Assembly (NCBI GenBank): GCA_002316225.1
Contig: DCDC01000134.1
Location: 1-7,606, forward strand
Direction: 5' to 3'
DNA from: Firmicutes bacterium UBA1065
GTDB taxonomy: Bacteria; Bacillota; Clostridia; Tissierellales; Sedimentibacteraceae
Length of the DNA: 7,606 nucleotides
This document shows, in pieces, positions 1 to 5,579 of this stretch. How positions within the stretch are numbered: the first letter of the stretch is position 1; each line of letters opens with the position of its first letter. A program made the position numbers and the translations under genes. Below the pieces are notes generated by a model. That model was given only the letters and a program-made list of their open reading frames with translations. It searched no databases and had not been told where the DNA came from.

Positions 1-273
1 GATGCAGCTGAAGCAAAGTTTTTAGAAGATCAAGAAGAAGTGGAAACAAATGTCCTGGCCTTATATGGAAACGGTTCCGGTAAACCTGATAAAAAAATCA
101 AACAGAGCAATATGGCAGCAGAAAAGTATGTTACTAAATACACCTGTGAAAACCTGGAATCTGTATCCGATACATATTGGGATTTGGTAGATTATTTAAT
201 GTTTAAATACTTTTTCAGAACCGGCAAAAGCATTCCAATAACTGCTCCGGTTGTACAAACTTTTATTAAATAG
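1..273 (+). CDS. C-terminal fragment of probable C69-family (U34) dipeptidase
   Basis: The reading frame is open from the first base and ends at TAG 271-273, so this is the last 90 residues of a gene that begins outside the window. A GTG at 40 is internal and is not taken as a start because coding sequence continues upstream. The visible sequence is a charged helix (DAAEAKFLEDQEEVETN), then a KYVTKYTCENLESVSDTYWD segment and an aromatic stretch ending YLMFKYFFRTGK. The order 'acidic helix, (L/V)TxYxxE, W-x-L-x-D-x-L-x-x-KY' recalls the C-terminal region of C69 cysteine dipeptidases, N-terminal-nucleophile hydrolases that cleave dipeptides. The catalytic N-terminal Cys would lie outside the window, so activity cannot be judged. 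The family call is from remembered sequence pattern only; another helical C-terminus is possible. Confidence 0.5.
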   Translation, partial: DAAEAKFLEDQEEVETNVLALYGNGSGKPDKKIKQSNMAAEKYVTKYTCENLESVSDTYWDLVDYLMFKYFFRTGKSIPITAPVVQTFIK

Positions 274-297
274 TTTAACTTATTTTATGAACTCCAC

Positions 298-320
298 AAC
301 CCCCTAATTTTTAGGGGGTT
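298..320 (+). other. Perfect hairpin without T-tract (left end of repeat element)
   Basis: AACCCCCTAA (298-307) and TTAGGGGGTT (311-320) form a perfect 10-bp stem with a TTT loop. No T-run follows on either strand, so on its own it is a poor intrinsic terminator. It matches the hairpin at 450-472 and forms the outer end of the inverted-repeat element. Confidence 0.7.
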
Positions 321-472
321 CAGGTTACTGATAAACCCTCTTATGTCATGCTGAGCGTAAGCGAAGGATCTCATCATTATTGGAAACATGAGATTCTTCA
401 GGCTTCGCTTTCAGAATGACAATATATTTTATGCTTTGTCAACAGTCTGAACCCCTTAATTTTTAGGGGGTT
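298..472. repeat. MITE-like inverted-repeat element with nested hairpins
   Basis: The left arm (about 298-374) and the right arm (about 388-472) are imperfect reverse complements along most of their length. The outermost part of each arm is a short palindrome built on AACCCCCTAA / TTAGGGGGTT (298-320 and 450-472). Just inside, GGGGTTCAG in the left arm faces CTGAACCCC in the right arm. The innermost ~30 bp pair TGTCATGCTGAGCG...GGATCTCAT (344-374) with ATGAGATTCTTC...CAGAATGACA (388-421). There is no coding capacity. The whole could fold into one long hairpin when transcribed or single-stranded. It sits between the peptidase stop and the next gene. No clear target-site duplication is visible. 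The inner part belongs to a repeat family seen twice more in this window. Confidence 0.7.
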
Positions 473-481
473 TTATTTTTT
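450..481 (+). terminator. Rho-independent terminator (right end of repeat element)
   Basis: The stem AACCCCTTAA (450-459) pairs with TTAGGGGGTT (463-472), including one T:G wobble, around a TTT loop. It is followed by a T-rich tail (473-481). This is a good intrinsic terminator on the + strand, about 180 bp after the peptidase stop codon. It likely ends that transcript and insulates the next gene. Confidence 0.75.
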
Positions 482-598
482 TAGCAAAATATTAATTCCG
501 TGTGTTTTAATTTTATAGGTGATAGATATTTTTTATATATCAGAAAAATAAGAATAGGTATACAAATTGGTGGAAAGATAAGATTAAATAAGTTTAAT
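482..598 (+). other. AT-rich leader upstream of the DUF2383-like gene, no confident promoter
   Basis: This is the rest of the 339-bp gap between genes. It is strongly AT-rich. The only structure seen is a weak AT hairpin, GATAT (525-529) with ATATC (537-541). TATATA at 534-539 and TATACA at 559-564 could serve as -10 elements, but neither has a recognisable -35 at 16-18 bp. A promoter for an alternative sigma factor is possible. Because the terminator at 450-481 precedes it, the promoter of the gene at 613 should lie in this stretch. Confidence 0.35.
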
Positions 599-612
599 AG
601 GAAGGTACAAAA

Positions 613-1041
613 ATGGACAATAAAACAGACCTTATTAATTCCCTCAATGATCTGTTGCAAGGCGAGTATATGGCAATAGAGAGTTTCAATAATTTTATTA
701 ACAGGCTAAAAGACAAGGAAACTAAAACAATATTTCAAGATATTCAAAAACAACACAGGAAGAATGCAGAGATATTAGCAAACTACATCCAAAACATAGG
801 TGGAAGGCCGGACGAAAATTTAGGTATAAAAGGAAAGATGGGCGATATCATGCTTAATATGGAATTAGGCTCAAGCTTGGATCATGAAGTAATCAGCAAG
901 GCCATTGAGGGTGAAACAAAAGGCGTAAACATGGCAGAAAAAGTCTTAAGAGGCAACTTGGACAATGAATCAAGAAATGTTGCAGGCCAAATACTGCAAA
1001 ATGACAGAGAGTCAATAAAAAAATTGGAGGGGCTGAGATAA
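613..1041 (+). CDS. DUF2383-like (ferritin-like four-helix bundle) protein
   Basis: A 142-aa, soluble, highly helical protein with no signal peptide. The ATG at 613 is preceded by a good ribosome site, AGGAAGG (599-605), 7 nt away. Four amphipathic helices are apparent: about 4-32 (LLQGEYMAIESFNNFINRL), 36-62 (ETKTIFQDIQKQHRKNAEIL), 88-113 (DHEVISKAIEGETKGVNMAE) and 116-141. A GGRP turn (63-66) follows helix 2. This pattern and length fit the DUF2383/PA2169 ferritin-like family of unknown function, found in many bacteria including spore formers. The ferritin-type ligands are only partly present: E18, H48 and E101 are plausible, but the usual ExxH motifs are not intact (Q45 precedes H48; helix 4 has no His). 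Metal binding is therefore doubtful. It stands alone between a terminator and the next promoter. Family call fairly sure; function unknown. Confidence 0.75.
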   Translation: MDNKTDLINSLNDLLQGEYMAIESFNNFINRLKDKETKTIFQDIQKQHRKNAEILANYIQNIGGRPDENLGIKGKMGDIMLNMELGSSLDHEVISKAIEGETKGVNMAEKVLRGNLDNESRNVAGQILQNDRESIKKLEGLR

Positions 1042-1053
1042 TTATAGTCAAAT

Positions 1054-1083
1054 CTGAATTTTACAATACAACTACTGAATTTT
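1054..1083 (+). promoter_or_regulatory. 21-bp-period direct repeat, candidate AraC-type operator
   Basis: CTGAATTTT occurs exactly at 1054-1062 and again at 1075-1083, a centre-to-centre distance of 21 bp (two helical turns). The second copy ends 6 bp before the predicted -35 of the reductase promoter. AraC-family activators typically bind two direct half-sites with about this period next to the -35 box. The reductase is followed by an AraC-family gene, so this is a reasonable candidate binding site. The link to that protein is inference. Confidence 0.45.
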
Positions 1084-1088
1084 GATGA

Positions 1089-1116
1089 TTGTTAAAAAAA
1101 TACTTTATGCTAAAAT
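1089..1116 (+). promoter_or_regulatory. Extended -10 promoter of the reductase gene
   Basis: A -35 element TTGTTA (1089-1094), a 16-bp spacer and a -10 element TAAAAT (1111-1116) preceded by TGC (1108-1110), which makes an extended -10. The predicted transcription start is near 1123. That places the upstream in-frame ATG at 1126 almost at the 5' end, which supports the start at 1150. The weak -35 match suits an activator-dependent promoter. Confidence 0.65.
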
Positions 1117-1136
1117 GTTAGAAAAATGCTTATTTG

Positions 1137-1144
1137 TAGGAGGG
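1137..1144 (+). promoter_or_regulatory. Ribosome binding site that sets the reductase start
   Basis: TAGGAGGG lies 5 nt before ATG 1150. The other in-frame ATG, at 1126, lacks a Shine-Dalgarno sequence and would place eight residues (MLICRRAK) before a standard lipoprotein signal peptide. Start 1150 is preferred. Confidence 0.85.
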
Positions 1145-1149
1145 CAAAA

Positions 1150-3378
1150 ATGAAAAAAGCATTGTTGATAGTGCTGGTATTAGTGTTATCACTAAATCTT
1201 GCAGGATGCCAACAAACTTCAACAGGTACGGATTCGGGACAAGTTGATTCGAATAAACCTGAAACGACCGAAAAACAAGTTTTGACATCTAGTGCACAGG
1301 GATTTGCAGGTGATGTTGAAGTTACTTTAACAATAGAAAATGGAAAATTAACTTCAGTGACTGCAAAAGGAGATAAGGAAACACCGGAAATTGGCGGTAA
1401 AGCATTAGAAATTTTACCTGCCCGAATGGTTGAAACAAACTCAGCGGAAGTCGATGTTATGTCCGGTGCTACATATACCTCAGAGGCTATAATTGAAGCA
1501 GCCAAAAAAGCTTTAAGTGATGCTAATATTACACTTGAAAAAACAGAACCGGAAAAAAAGGCTCTTAAATTTACACCCGGAACCTATGTGGGCGAAGCTT
1601 ATGGAAAATGGGACCAGTATAGCAAGGAAGGGTTCAGATTCGGAACTCCAAATCCGGTTACGCCTATGAAGGCCACCGTTGTTGTTGACAGCGATAGGAT
1701 TGTTTCAATAGACATCAGTAACATATCGGAAACCCCTGGGTTCTATGAACCTGTAATCAACTACATGGTACCGGATATCATAAAATATCAGACATTGGGT
1801 GTAGATGCGGTAAGCGGCTGCACACTTACCAGCAAAGGAGTTATACAAGCAGTAGAAAATGCTCTTGTACAAGCCGGAGCTAATAAAGCCGACCTGTACA
1901 CTCCTGTAGAAAAGAGCAAGGAAACAGAAGAATATCATACGGATATTGTTGTCGTTGGAGCAGGCGGAAGCGGAAGTGTAGCTGCATTAACAGCCAGCGA
2001 AGCAGGAGCTAAGGTTATCGTTGTTGAAAAAACCGGCAAGACGGGCGGAATGAGTGTATTGTCAACCGGTTTTATCGCACCCGGATCTAAGGCTCAAAAA
2101 GATAACGGTTCAACTGTAACGGCAAAAGATTTATTTGATGAATTTGTTAACTATAATTATGGAACTGCAAATAACCTCCTGGTAAAAACAATACTGGATA
2201 AAGCCGGAGAAACAGCTGACTGGTTGGTTGAACATGGATACCAGGTTAAACCCAGTCCGAATGGAGTAACCCTGGATACAGGAAAGGGCCAGGACAAGAT
2301 TGACAACCTTTATAATAATTACTTCCTCAAATCAAAGGATAATATCCTTTTGTTAAGAACAAAAGCAGACAAGCTCCTGTTTGATGAAAATAAAAAAGTC
2401 ATTGGGGTACATGCCGTAAAACAAGACGGGACCGAGGTAAACATTTATGCAGATGCGGTAATCTTAGCAACAGGCGGATTCGGAGGCAATAAGGAAATGC
2501 TGAGGCAATATACGGGTTCAGACAGATACTGGTTATCCGGACTTGAAGCTTCCAGCGGGGATGGAATTAATATGGCCTTATCTGCCGGAGCAGATTTGTC
2601 TACCGAATTAGTTCCTCATATTACAGAATTTGCAGCAAATGCTGACGTAAACTATAACGATTATTACTTCAAATACTTAAATTATGCTGGCTTGCTGCAA
2701 TTGGATACAAACGGCCACCGATTTATGAATGAAGAATGGTGCTTGACTCAGCCATTGGCCAAGGGTGCCTCATCCATAAGAACAGTGGGTTCATTCTGGG
2801 TAATATTTGACCAAAATACTTATGACATAATTAAGGAAAAAGGCCTGTCAGGATTATTCACGGAAGAACAAACAGAGTACCTTAAAAAAGCCCATAACTG
2901 GCGTGCAAGAGCCTTGGATCCCTTCGGAGACTCAATGGAATATGAATTTAACCGTGCCAAGGAAGCAGGAGCTGCATGCAGCGCCGACACATTAGAGGAA
3001 TTAGGCAGACTAGCCGGATTTAACGTTGAAGAATACATGGAGCAAATGAACAGGTACTTATCCTATATTGAAAATGGTGTTGATGAAGAATTTAATAAGG
3101 ACCCGATGTTTTTGATACCTATAGATAAGGCCCCGTATTATGCCGTAAGAATGGAACCTGCAATTTTCGGCACCTTAGGCGGAATTCGTATTGATGAAAA
3201 AATGCGTGTTTTAAATGAAGATTTGAAACCTATCGACGGTCTGTACGCTGCAGGCCAGGATGCAGGAGGAATGTACGGATATCCTTATTACGAAACCCCG
3301 GGTACTACCCAGGGATATGCATATAATTCCGGCAGAATTGCAGGGGAACAAGCAACAACCTATATTAAAAATAAGTAA
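1150..3378 (+). CDS. Surface lipoprotein flavin reductase: two FMN_bind domains plus FAD-binding fumarate-reductase-like domain
   Basis: A 742-aa protein, start set by TAGGAGGG. Residues 1-20 are a lipoprotein signal peptide with lipobox LAGC (lipid-anchored C20), then a Ser/Thr-rich linker. FMN_bind domain 1 (about 45-125) ends in SGAT (105-108; T108 is the likely covalent FMN site placed by an ApbE-type transferase). FMN_bind domain 2 (about 141-242) has the variant SGCT (222-225). The FAD_binding_2 domain (about 264-738) has the Rossmann motif GAGGSGSVAAL (270-280), E293 at the end of strand 2, ATGGFGG (440-446), NGHRFMNEE (521-529) and the closing FAD motif GLYAAGQDAGG (697-707). This is the architecture of urocanate reductase-like and extracellular fumarate reductase-like enzymes, which pass electrons through FMN to FAD and reduce an activated C=C bond. 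R524 aligns with the usual proton-donor Arg. The HHTMGG substrate motif reads FGTLGG (673-678), so the substrate is probably not fumarate. Likely an anaerobic respiratory reductase of unknown acceptor on the outer face of the membrane. Confidence 0.85.
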   Translation: MKKALLIVLVLVLSLNLAGCQQTSTGTDSGQVDSNKPETTEKQVLTSSAQGFAGDVEVTLTIENGKLTSVTAKGDKETPEIGGKALEILPARMVETNSAEVDVMSGATYTSEAIIEAAKKALSDANITLEKTEPEKKALKFTPGTYVGEAYGKWDQYSKEGFRFGTPNPVTPMKATVVVDSDRIVSIDISNISETPGFYEPVINYMVPDIIKYQTLGVDAVSGCTLTSKGVIQAVENALVQAGANKADLYTPVEKSKETEEYHTDIVVVGAGGSGSVAALTASEAGAKVIVVEKTGKTGGMSVLSTGFIAPGSKAQKDNGSTVTAKDLFDEFVNYNYGTANNLLVKTILDKAGETADWLVEHGYQVKPSPNGVTLDTGKGQDKIDNLYNNYFLKSKDNILLLRTKADKLLFDENKKVIGVHAVKQDGTEVNIYADAVILATGGFGGNKEMLRQYTGSDRYWLSGLEASSGDGINMALSAGADLSTELVPHITEFAANADVNYNDYYFKYLNYAGLLQLDTNGHRFMNEEWCLTQPLAKGASSIRTVGSFWVIFDQNTYDIIKEKGLSGLFTEEQTEYLKKAHNWRARALDPFGDSMEYEFNRAKEAGAACSADTLEELGRLAGFNVEEYMEQMNRYLSYIENGVDEEFNKDPMFLIPIDKAPYYAVRMEPAIFGTLGGIRIDEKMRVLNEDLKPIDGLYAAGQDAGGMYGYPYYETPGTTQGYAYNSGRIAGEQATTYIKNK

Positions 3379-3385
3379 ATTTTAA

Positions 3386-3413
3386 AGGGTTCCTTGATGG
3401 AACCCTATTTTTT
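3386..3413 (+). terminator. Intrinsic terminator of the reductase gene
   Basis: A perfect 8-bp stem, AGGGTTCC (3386-3393) and GGAACCCT (3399-3406), with loop TTGAT, followed by ATTTTTT. It begins 7 bp after the reductase stop. It shares bases with the promoter of the next gene, since the loop and right arm carry that promoter's -35 hexamer. Confidence 0.85.
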
Positions 3414-3422
3414 ATGTATAAT
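3394..3422 (+). promoter_or_regulatory. Promoter of the AraC-family gene, overlapping the terminator
   Basis: A -35 TTGATG (3394-3399), exactly 17 bp of spacer, then a consensus -10 TATAAT (3417-3422). The -35 lies in the terminator loop and the first base of its right arm. Transcription is predicted to start near 3428-3430, which falls on the Shine-Dalgarno sequence. The leader would then be only about 13 nt. Confidence 0.6.
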
Positions 3423-3427
3423 ATGGC

Positions 3428-3433
3428 AGGAGG
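3428..3433 (+). promoter_or_regulatory. Ribosome binding site that sets the AraC-family start
   Basis: AGGAGG lies 8 nt before ATG 3442. An in-frame TTG at 3394 would give 16 extra residues encoded by the terminator hairpin and promoter, with no Shine-Dalgarno sequence, so 3442 is chosen. Confidence 0.85.
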
Positions 3434-3441
3434 ATGTTGAC

Positions 3442-4683
3442 ATGAGTATTACTATATCATATGACCAATATGAAGCTATCAGATCTTATGCAAGAAGCAA
3501 TATGTTAAACCTTATTGCCACAGGTTCTCCCGCATCTTCCGTATATCGGGGGCAAGAAAGAACCGGAATTATAATAACAGACAAGCCGGCTCATTTTTGT
3601 TTGTTTGTAACGGGAAAGGATGAGTCATTTCTTTATTCTGTCGGTAAGTGCAAGGATGACAATGTCAGCATCTTCAACCGAATCTGTTCGGATTTAATGA
3701 ATTTAAAAAGTGCTTCAGGTTATAAGCTGGAGCCTTTTTATCATAACGTTACTAAGCAAGTAATAATATTGATTAATATACCTGATGATGATAATGAAAA
3801 AAGACGAAAGAAACTGTTATATGATCTTAACGATATAGTCAACAATGCATACCAGGTACAGCTAAAAGAATTATTTGCCGACAACCATATTATTTCAGCC
3901 GTAACGGAAGACTTTTATGATTTTGGTTTCGATGTCAGAAAAAGCTTTGATTTAGCTGTTAAATACGTAAATGATTATTCATTTTTCTTAAAAGAACATC
4001 TTGTCATAGATAATACTCTTATGTCATCAACACATGTTAAATTAGAAGAATATTCAATTGATATACAAGTTTCTGCTTTGAAAGAATCCGTAACAAACAA
4101 AAAATTGGACAATATTGAAATTACATTAAACAGATTGTTTATTGAAATGATTAAACCTACATTTTCAATTGGAATTTGCAATTATGCAATTAATTTATTA
4201 AATAATTTAATAAGTAGTTATAGTTCTATGCTTAAATCCGATATAAACCATATAAGAATTGATGATTTTCTCTTTATTGAAGATTTAAAAGAGGAAGCGG
4301 AAAACATATTCAAAAATATCAGTATTAACTTATACAAGAAAAACCTAAAAATAAGTCATGAAATCAATAAAACAAAAAAATATATCGAAAATCATTTCCA
4401 GGAACAGCTTACTATTGAAGACATTGCTGATTTTATAGGGTTTAACAAGAATTACTTATGTACAAAATTTAAAAATGAAATGGGAATATCAATTCACCAA
4501 TACCTTGTTTCATATAGAATTGAACATGCAAAACACCTTTTAATAAATACTGATTATTCCATAGAATATATAGCGTTTTGTTCCGGTTTTTATAATGTTA
4601 TTTATTTTAGAACCATATTTAAAAAAAATACCGGTTTAACGCCTTCCATATTTCGTGATTATTACTCAGGTAAGAAAAGTTAG
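3442..4683 (+). CDS. AraC-family transcriptional regulator with uncharacterised N-terminal sensor region
   Basis: A 413-aa cytoplasmic DNA-binding protein with no signal peptide or membrane segment. The C-terminal ~104 residues are a complete AraC/XylS DNA-binding domain. Helix-turn-helix 1 is around 323-343 (LTIEDIADFIGFNKNYLCTKF), the linker helix is YRIEHAKHLL, and helix-turn-helix 2 is around 373-392 with the typical SGF (381-383), then YFRTIFKKNTGLTPSIFR. Residues about 205-300 form a helical region resembling the linker of YesN-like regulators (LKESVTNKKLDNIEITLNRLF and following). Residues 1-200 show no domain I can name and presumably sense a ligand. It follows the reductase directly in the same direction but has its own promoter. 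That fits a local activator of the reductase responding to its substrate or a related signal, which is inference. The gene is visibly more AT-rich than its neighbours. DNA-binding call sure; ligand unknown. Confidence 0.9.
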   Translation: MSITISYDQYEAIRSYARSNMLNLIATGSPASSVYRGQERTGIIITDKPAHFCLFVTGKDESFLYSVGKCKDDNVSIFNRICSDLMNLKSASGYKLEPFYHNVTKQVIILINIPDDDNEKRRKKLLYDLNDIVNNAYQVQLKELFADNHIISAVTEDFYDFGFDVRKSFDLAVKYVNDYSFFLKEHLVIDNTLMSSTHVKLEEYSIDIQVSALKESVTNKKLDNIEITLNRLFIEMIKPTFSIGICNYAINLLNNLISSYSSMLKSDINHIRIDDFLFIEDLKEEAENIFKNISINLYKKNLKISHEINKTKKYIENHFQEQLTIEDIADFIGFNKNYLCTKFKNEMGISIHQYLVSYRIEHAKHLLINTDYSIEYIAFCSGFYNVIYFRTIFKKNTGLTPSIFRDYYSGKKS

Positions 4684-4715
4684 TACAGATGAATACAATA
4701 AATACAACCCAAAAC

Positions 4716-4721
4716 AGGAGG
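4716..4721 (+). promoter_or_regulatory. Ribosome binding site that sets the DUF5714 start
   Basis: AGGAGG lies 5 nt before ATG 4727. The frame is open upstream to a GTG at 4655 inside the AraC-family gene, but that lacks a Shine-Dalgarno sequence and would overlap the regulator. The ATG at 4723 is in a different frame. Confidence 0.8.
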
Positions 4722-4726
4722 AATGG

Positions 4727-5479
4727 ATGGAAACGAATCATATAAAGGATAGCAACCACAGCTGTGGCAGTGCGGAAACGAAAGACCGCGAGCATTTTAC
4801 GGACTGCATGGTCTGCGGGTCAGAGCTTGTTTACAGTGAAAAATCATCTCTGCAGACCTGTTATATTTGCGGCAAAAAGAGTATGACAAACGTCTTATGT
4901 TCCAAGGGCCACTATATTTGTGACGGGTGCCATTCTTATAGCTCATACGCACCCATTTATGCCTATCTAAGAGAAAGCCTCGAGAAAGATCCTATAAAAT
5001 TGTTTGAAGATGTAATCCGCATGCCCAAGGTTCACATGCACGGACCCGAGCATCATTTTATAATACCCCTTGTCCTGCTGACTGCATTCAGAAACTGCGG
5101 AGGAAAACTCAATTATGACTCTTCCATGCTTGAAGCATATAAAAGGGCCAGCCAGGCGCCTGGTGGTATCTGCGGAAATTGGGGTGTTTGCGGAGCTGCA
5201 GCAGGAGCCGGCATATATGCTTCGATAATTCTTGGTTCAAACCCCCTGAATAAAGAGGTATGGCCTGTTCCACAGAAGCTTGCTTCGGATATATTAGCCC
5301 GCCTTTCGGGCATTGGAGGACCCCGCTGCTGCAAACGAACAGGAAGGGTTGCTATACAAATGGCAGCCAAGTTCACAAGTCAGCTTTGCGGTGTAGAAAT
5401 AAAAACAGGACATGCCTCCTGTGGCTATTTTTTACGTAACCGTGAATGCATAAAAGAAGACTGCCCCTATTATCCGTAA
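4727..5479 (+). CDS. Cysteine-rich DUF5714 domain protein
   Basis: A 250-aa protein with 17 cysteines and no signal peptide. The N-terminal part (about 27-69) is a metal-binding module: CMVC (27-30), CYIC (45-48), C58, H62, and CDGCH (65-69), which can bind one or two zinc ions or an Fe-S centre. The core carries the features I associate with DUF5714: HMHGPEHH (103-110), GGICGNWGVCGAAAGAGI (146-163) and GGPRCCKR (197-204). Further cysteines are C221, C232, C241 and C246. DUF5714 is found in anaerobes, alone or fused to methyltransferase or radical SAM domains, and its reaction is unknown to me. It begins 43 bp after the AraC-family stop with no terminator between, so cotranscription is likely. 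It looks less AT-rich than that gene, which may reflect a separate origin. The dense Cys/His sets suggest a redox or metal-cofactor role; this is inference. Confidence 0.8.
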   Translation: METNHIKDSNHSCGSAETKDREHFTDCMVCGSELVYSEKSSLQTCYICGKKSMTNVLCSKGHYICDGCHSYSSYAPIYAYLRESLEKDPIKLFEDVIRMPKVHMHGPEHHFIIPLVLLTAFRNCGGKLNYDSSMLEAYKRASQAPGGICGNWGVCGAAAGAGIYASIILGSNPLNKEVWPVPQKLASDILARLSGIGGPRCCKRTGRVAIQMAAKFTSQLCGVEIKTGHASCGYFLRNRECIKEDCPYYP

Positions 5480-5486
5480 ATAAATA

Positions 5487-5506
5487 AAGCACCCGGATGG
5501 GTGCTT
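5487..5506. terminator. Hairpin between convergent genes, possible bidirectional terminator
   Basis: A perfect 8-bp stem, AAGCACCC (5487-5494) and GGGTGCTT (5499-5506), with loop GGAT, 7 bp after the DUF5714 stop. On the + strand the tail is AATATAT rather than a T-run. On the - strand it is followed by TATTTATTTA, a somewhat better tail. It probably ends both convergent transcripts, with moderate strength. Confidence 0.6.
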
Positions 5507-5530
5507 AATATATGGGTTTGAAAATTCTTA

Positions 5531-5579
5531 TGAGATCCATCGCTGCGCTCAGGATGACAGGATAACGCTCAGGATGACA
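5531..5579. repeat. Dispersed repeat copy 2 with a 20-bp tandem duplication
   Basis: TGAGATCC...CGCTGCGCTCAGGATGACA (5531-5559) matches the right half of the element near 389-421. The 14-mer CGCTCAGGATGACA occurs at 5546-5559 and again at 5566-5579, a 20-bp period, so the end of the repeat has been duplicated in tandem. It lies in the convergent gap between the DUF5714 and GntR genes. Confidence 0.7.

Noticed and set aside
298..481. CRISPR array or riboswitch in the repeated hairpin region
   Set aside because: There are only two hairpins in an inverted arrangement with no regular spacers, and it follows rather than precedes a gene at close range; it reads as an inverted-repeat element with a terminator.
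1042..1088. Terminator after the DUF2383-like gene
   Set aside because: No GC-rich stem or T-run found; only the direct repeats are present, so some read-through into the reductase gene is possible.
1126..1149. Upstream ATG start for the reductase
   Set aside because: No ribosome binding site, almost at the predicted transcription start, and it would bury the lipoprotein signal peptide behind MLICRRAK.
1110..1505. 131-codon open frame on the minus strand
   Set aside because: It lies opposite the lipoprotein signal and first FMN_bind domain, has no ribosome binding site and shows no domain; the + strand gene is clear.
3394..3441. Upstream TTG start for the AraC-family protein
   Set aside because: Encoded by terminator and promoter sequence; ATG 3442 has a strong AGGAGG.
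4655..4726. Upstream GTG start for DUF5714, overlapping the AraC-family gene
   Set aside because: No Shine-Dalgarno sequence; ATG 4727 has AGGAGG at good spacing and the extra residues look non-conserved.
5113..5376. 87-codon minus-strand open frame
   Set aside because: Antisense to the conserved DUF5714 core; composition is an image of the Gly/Cys-rich coding strand.
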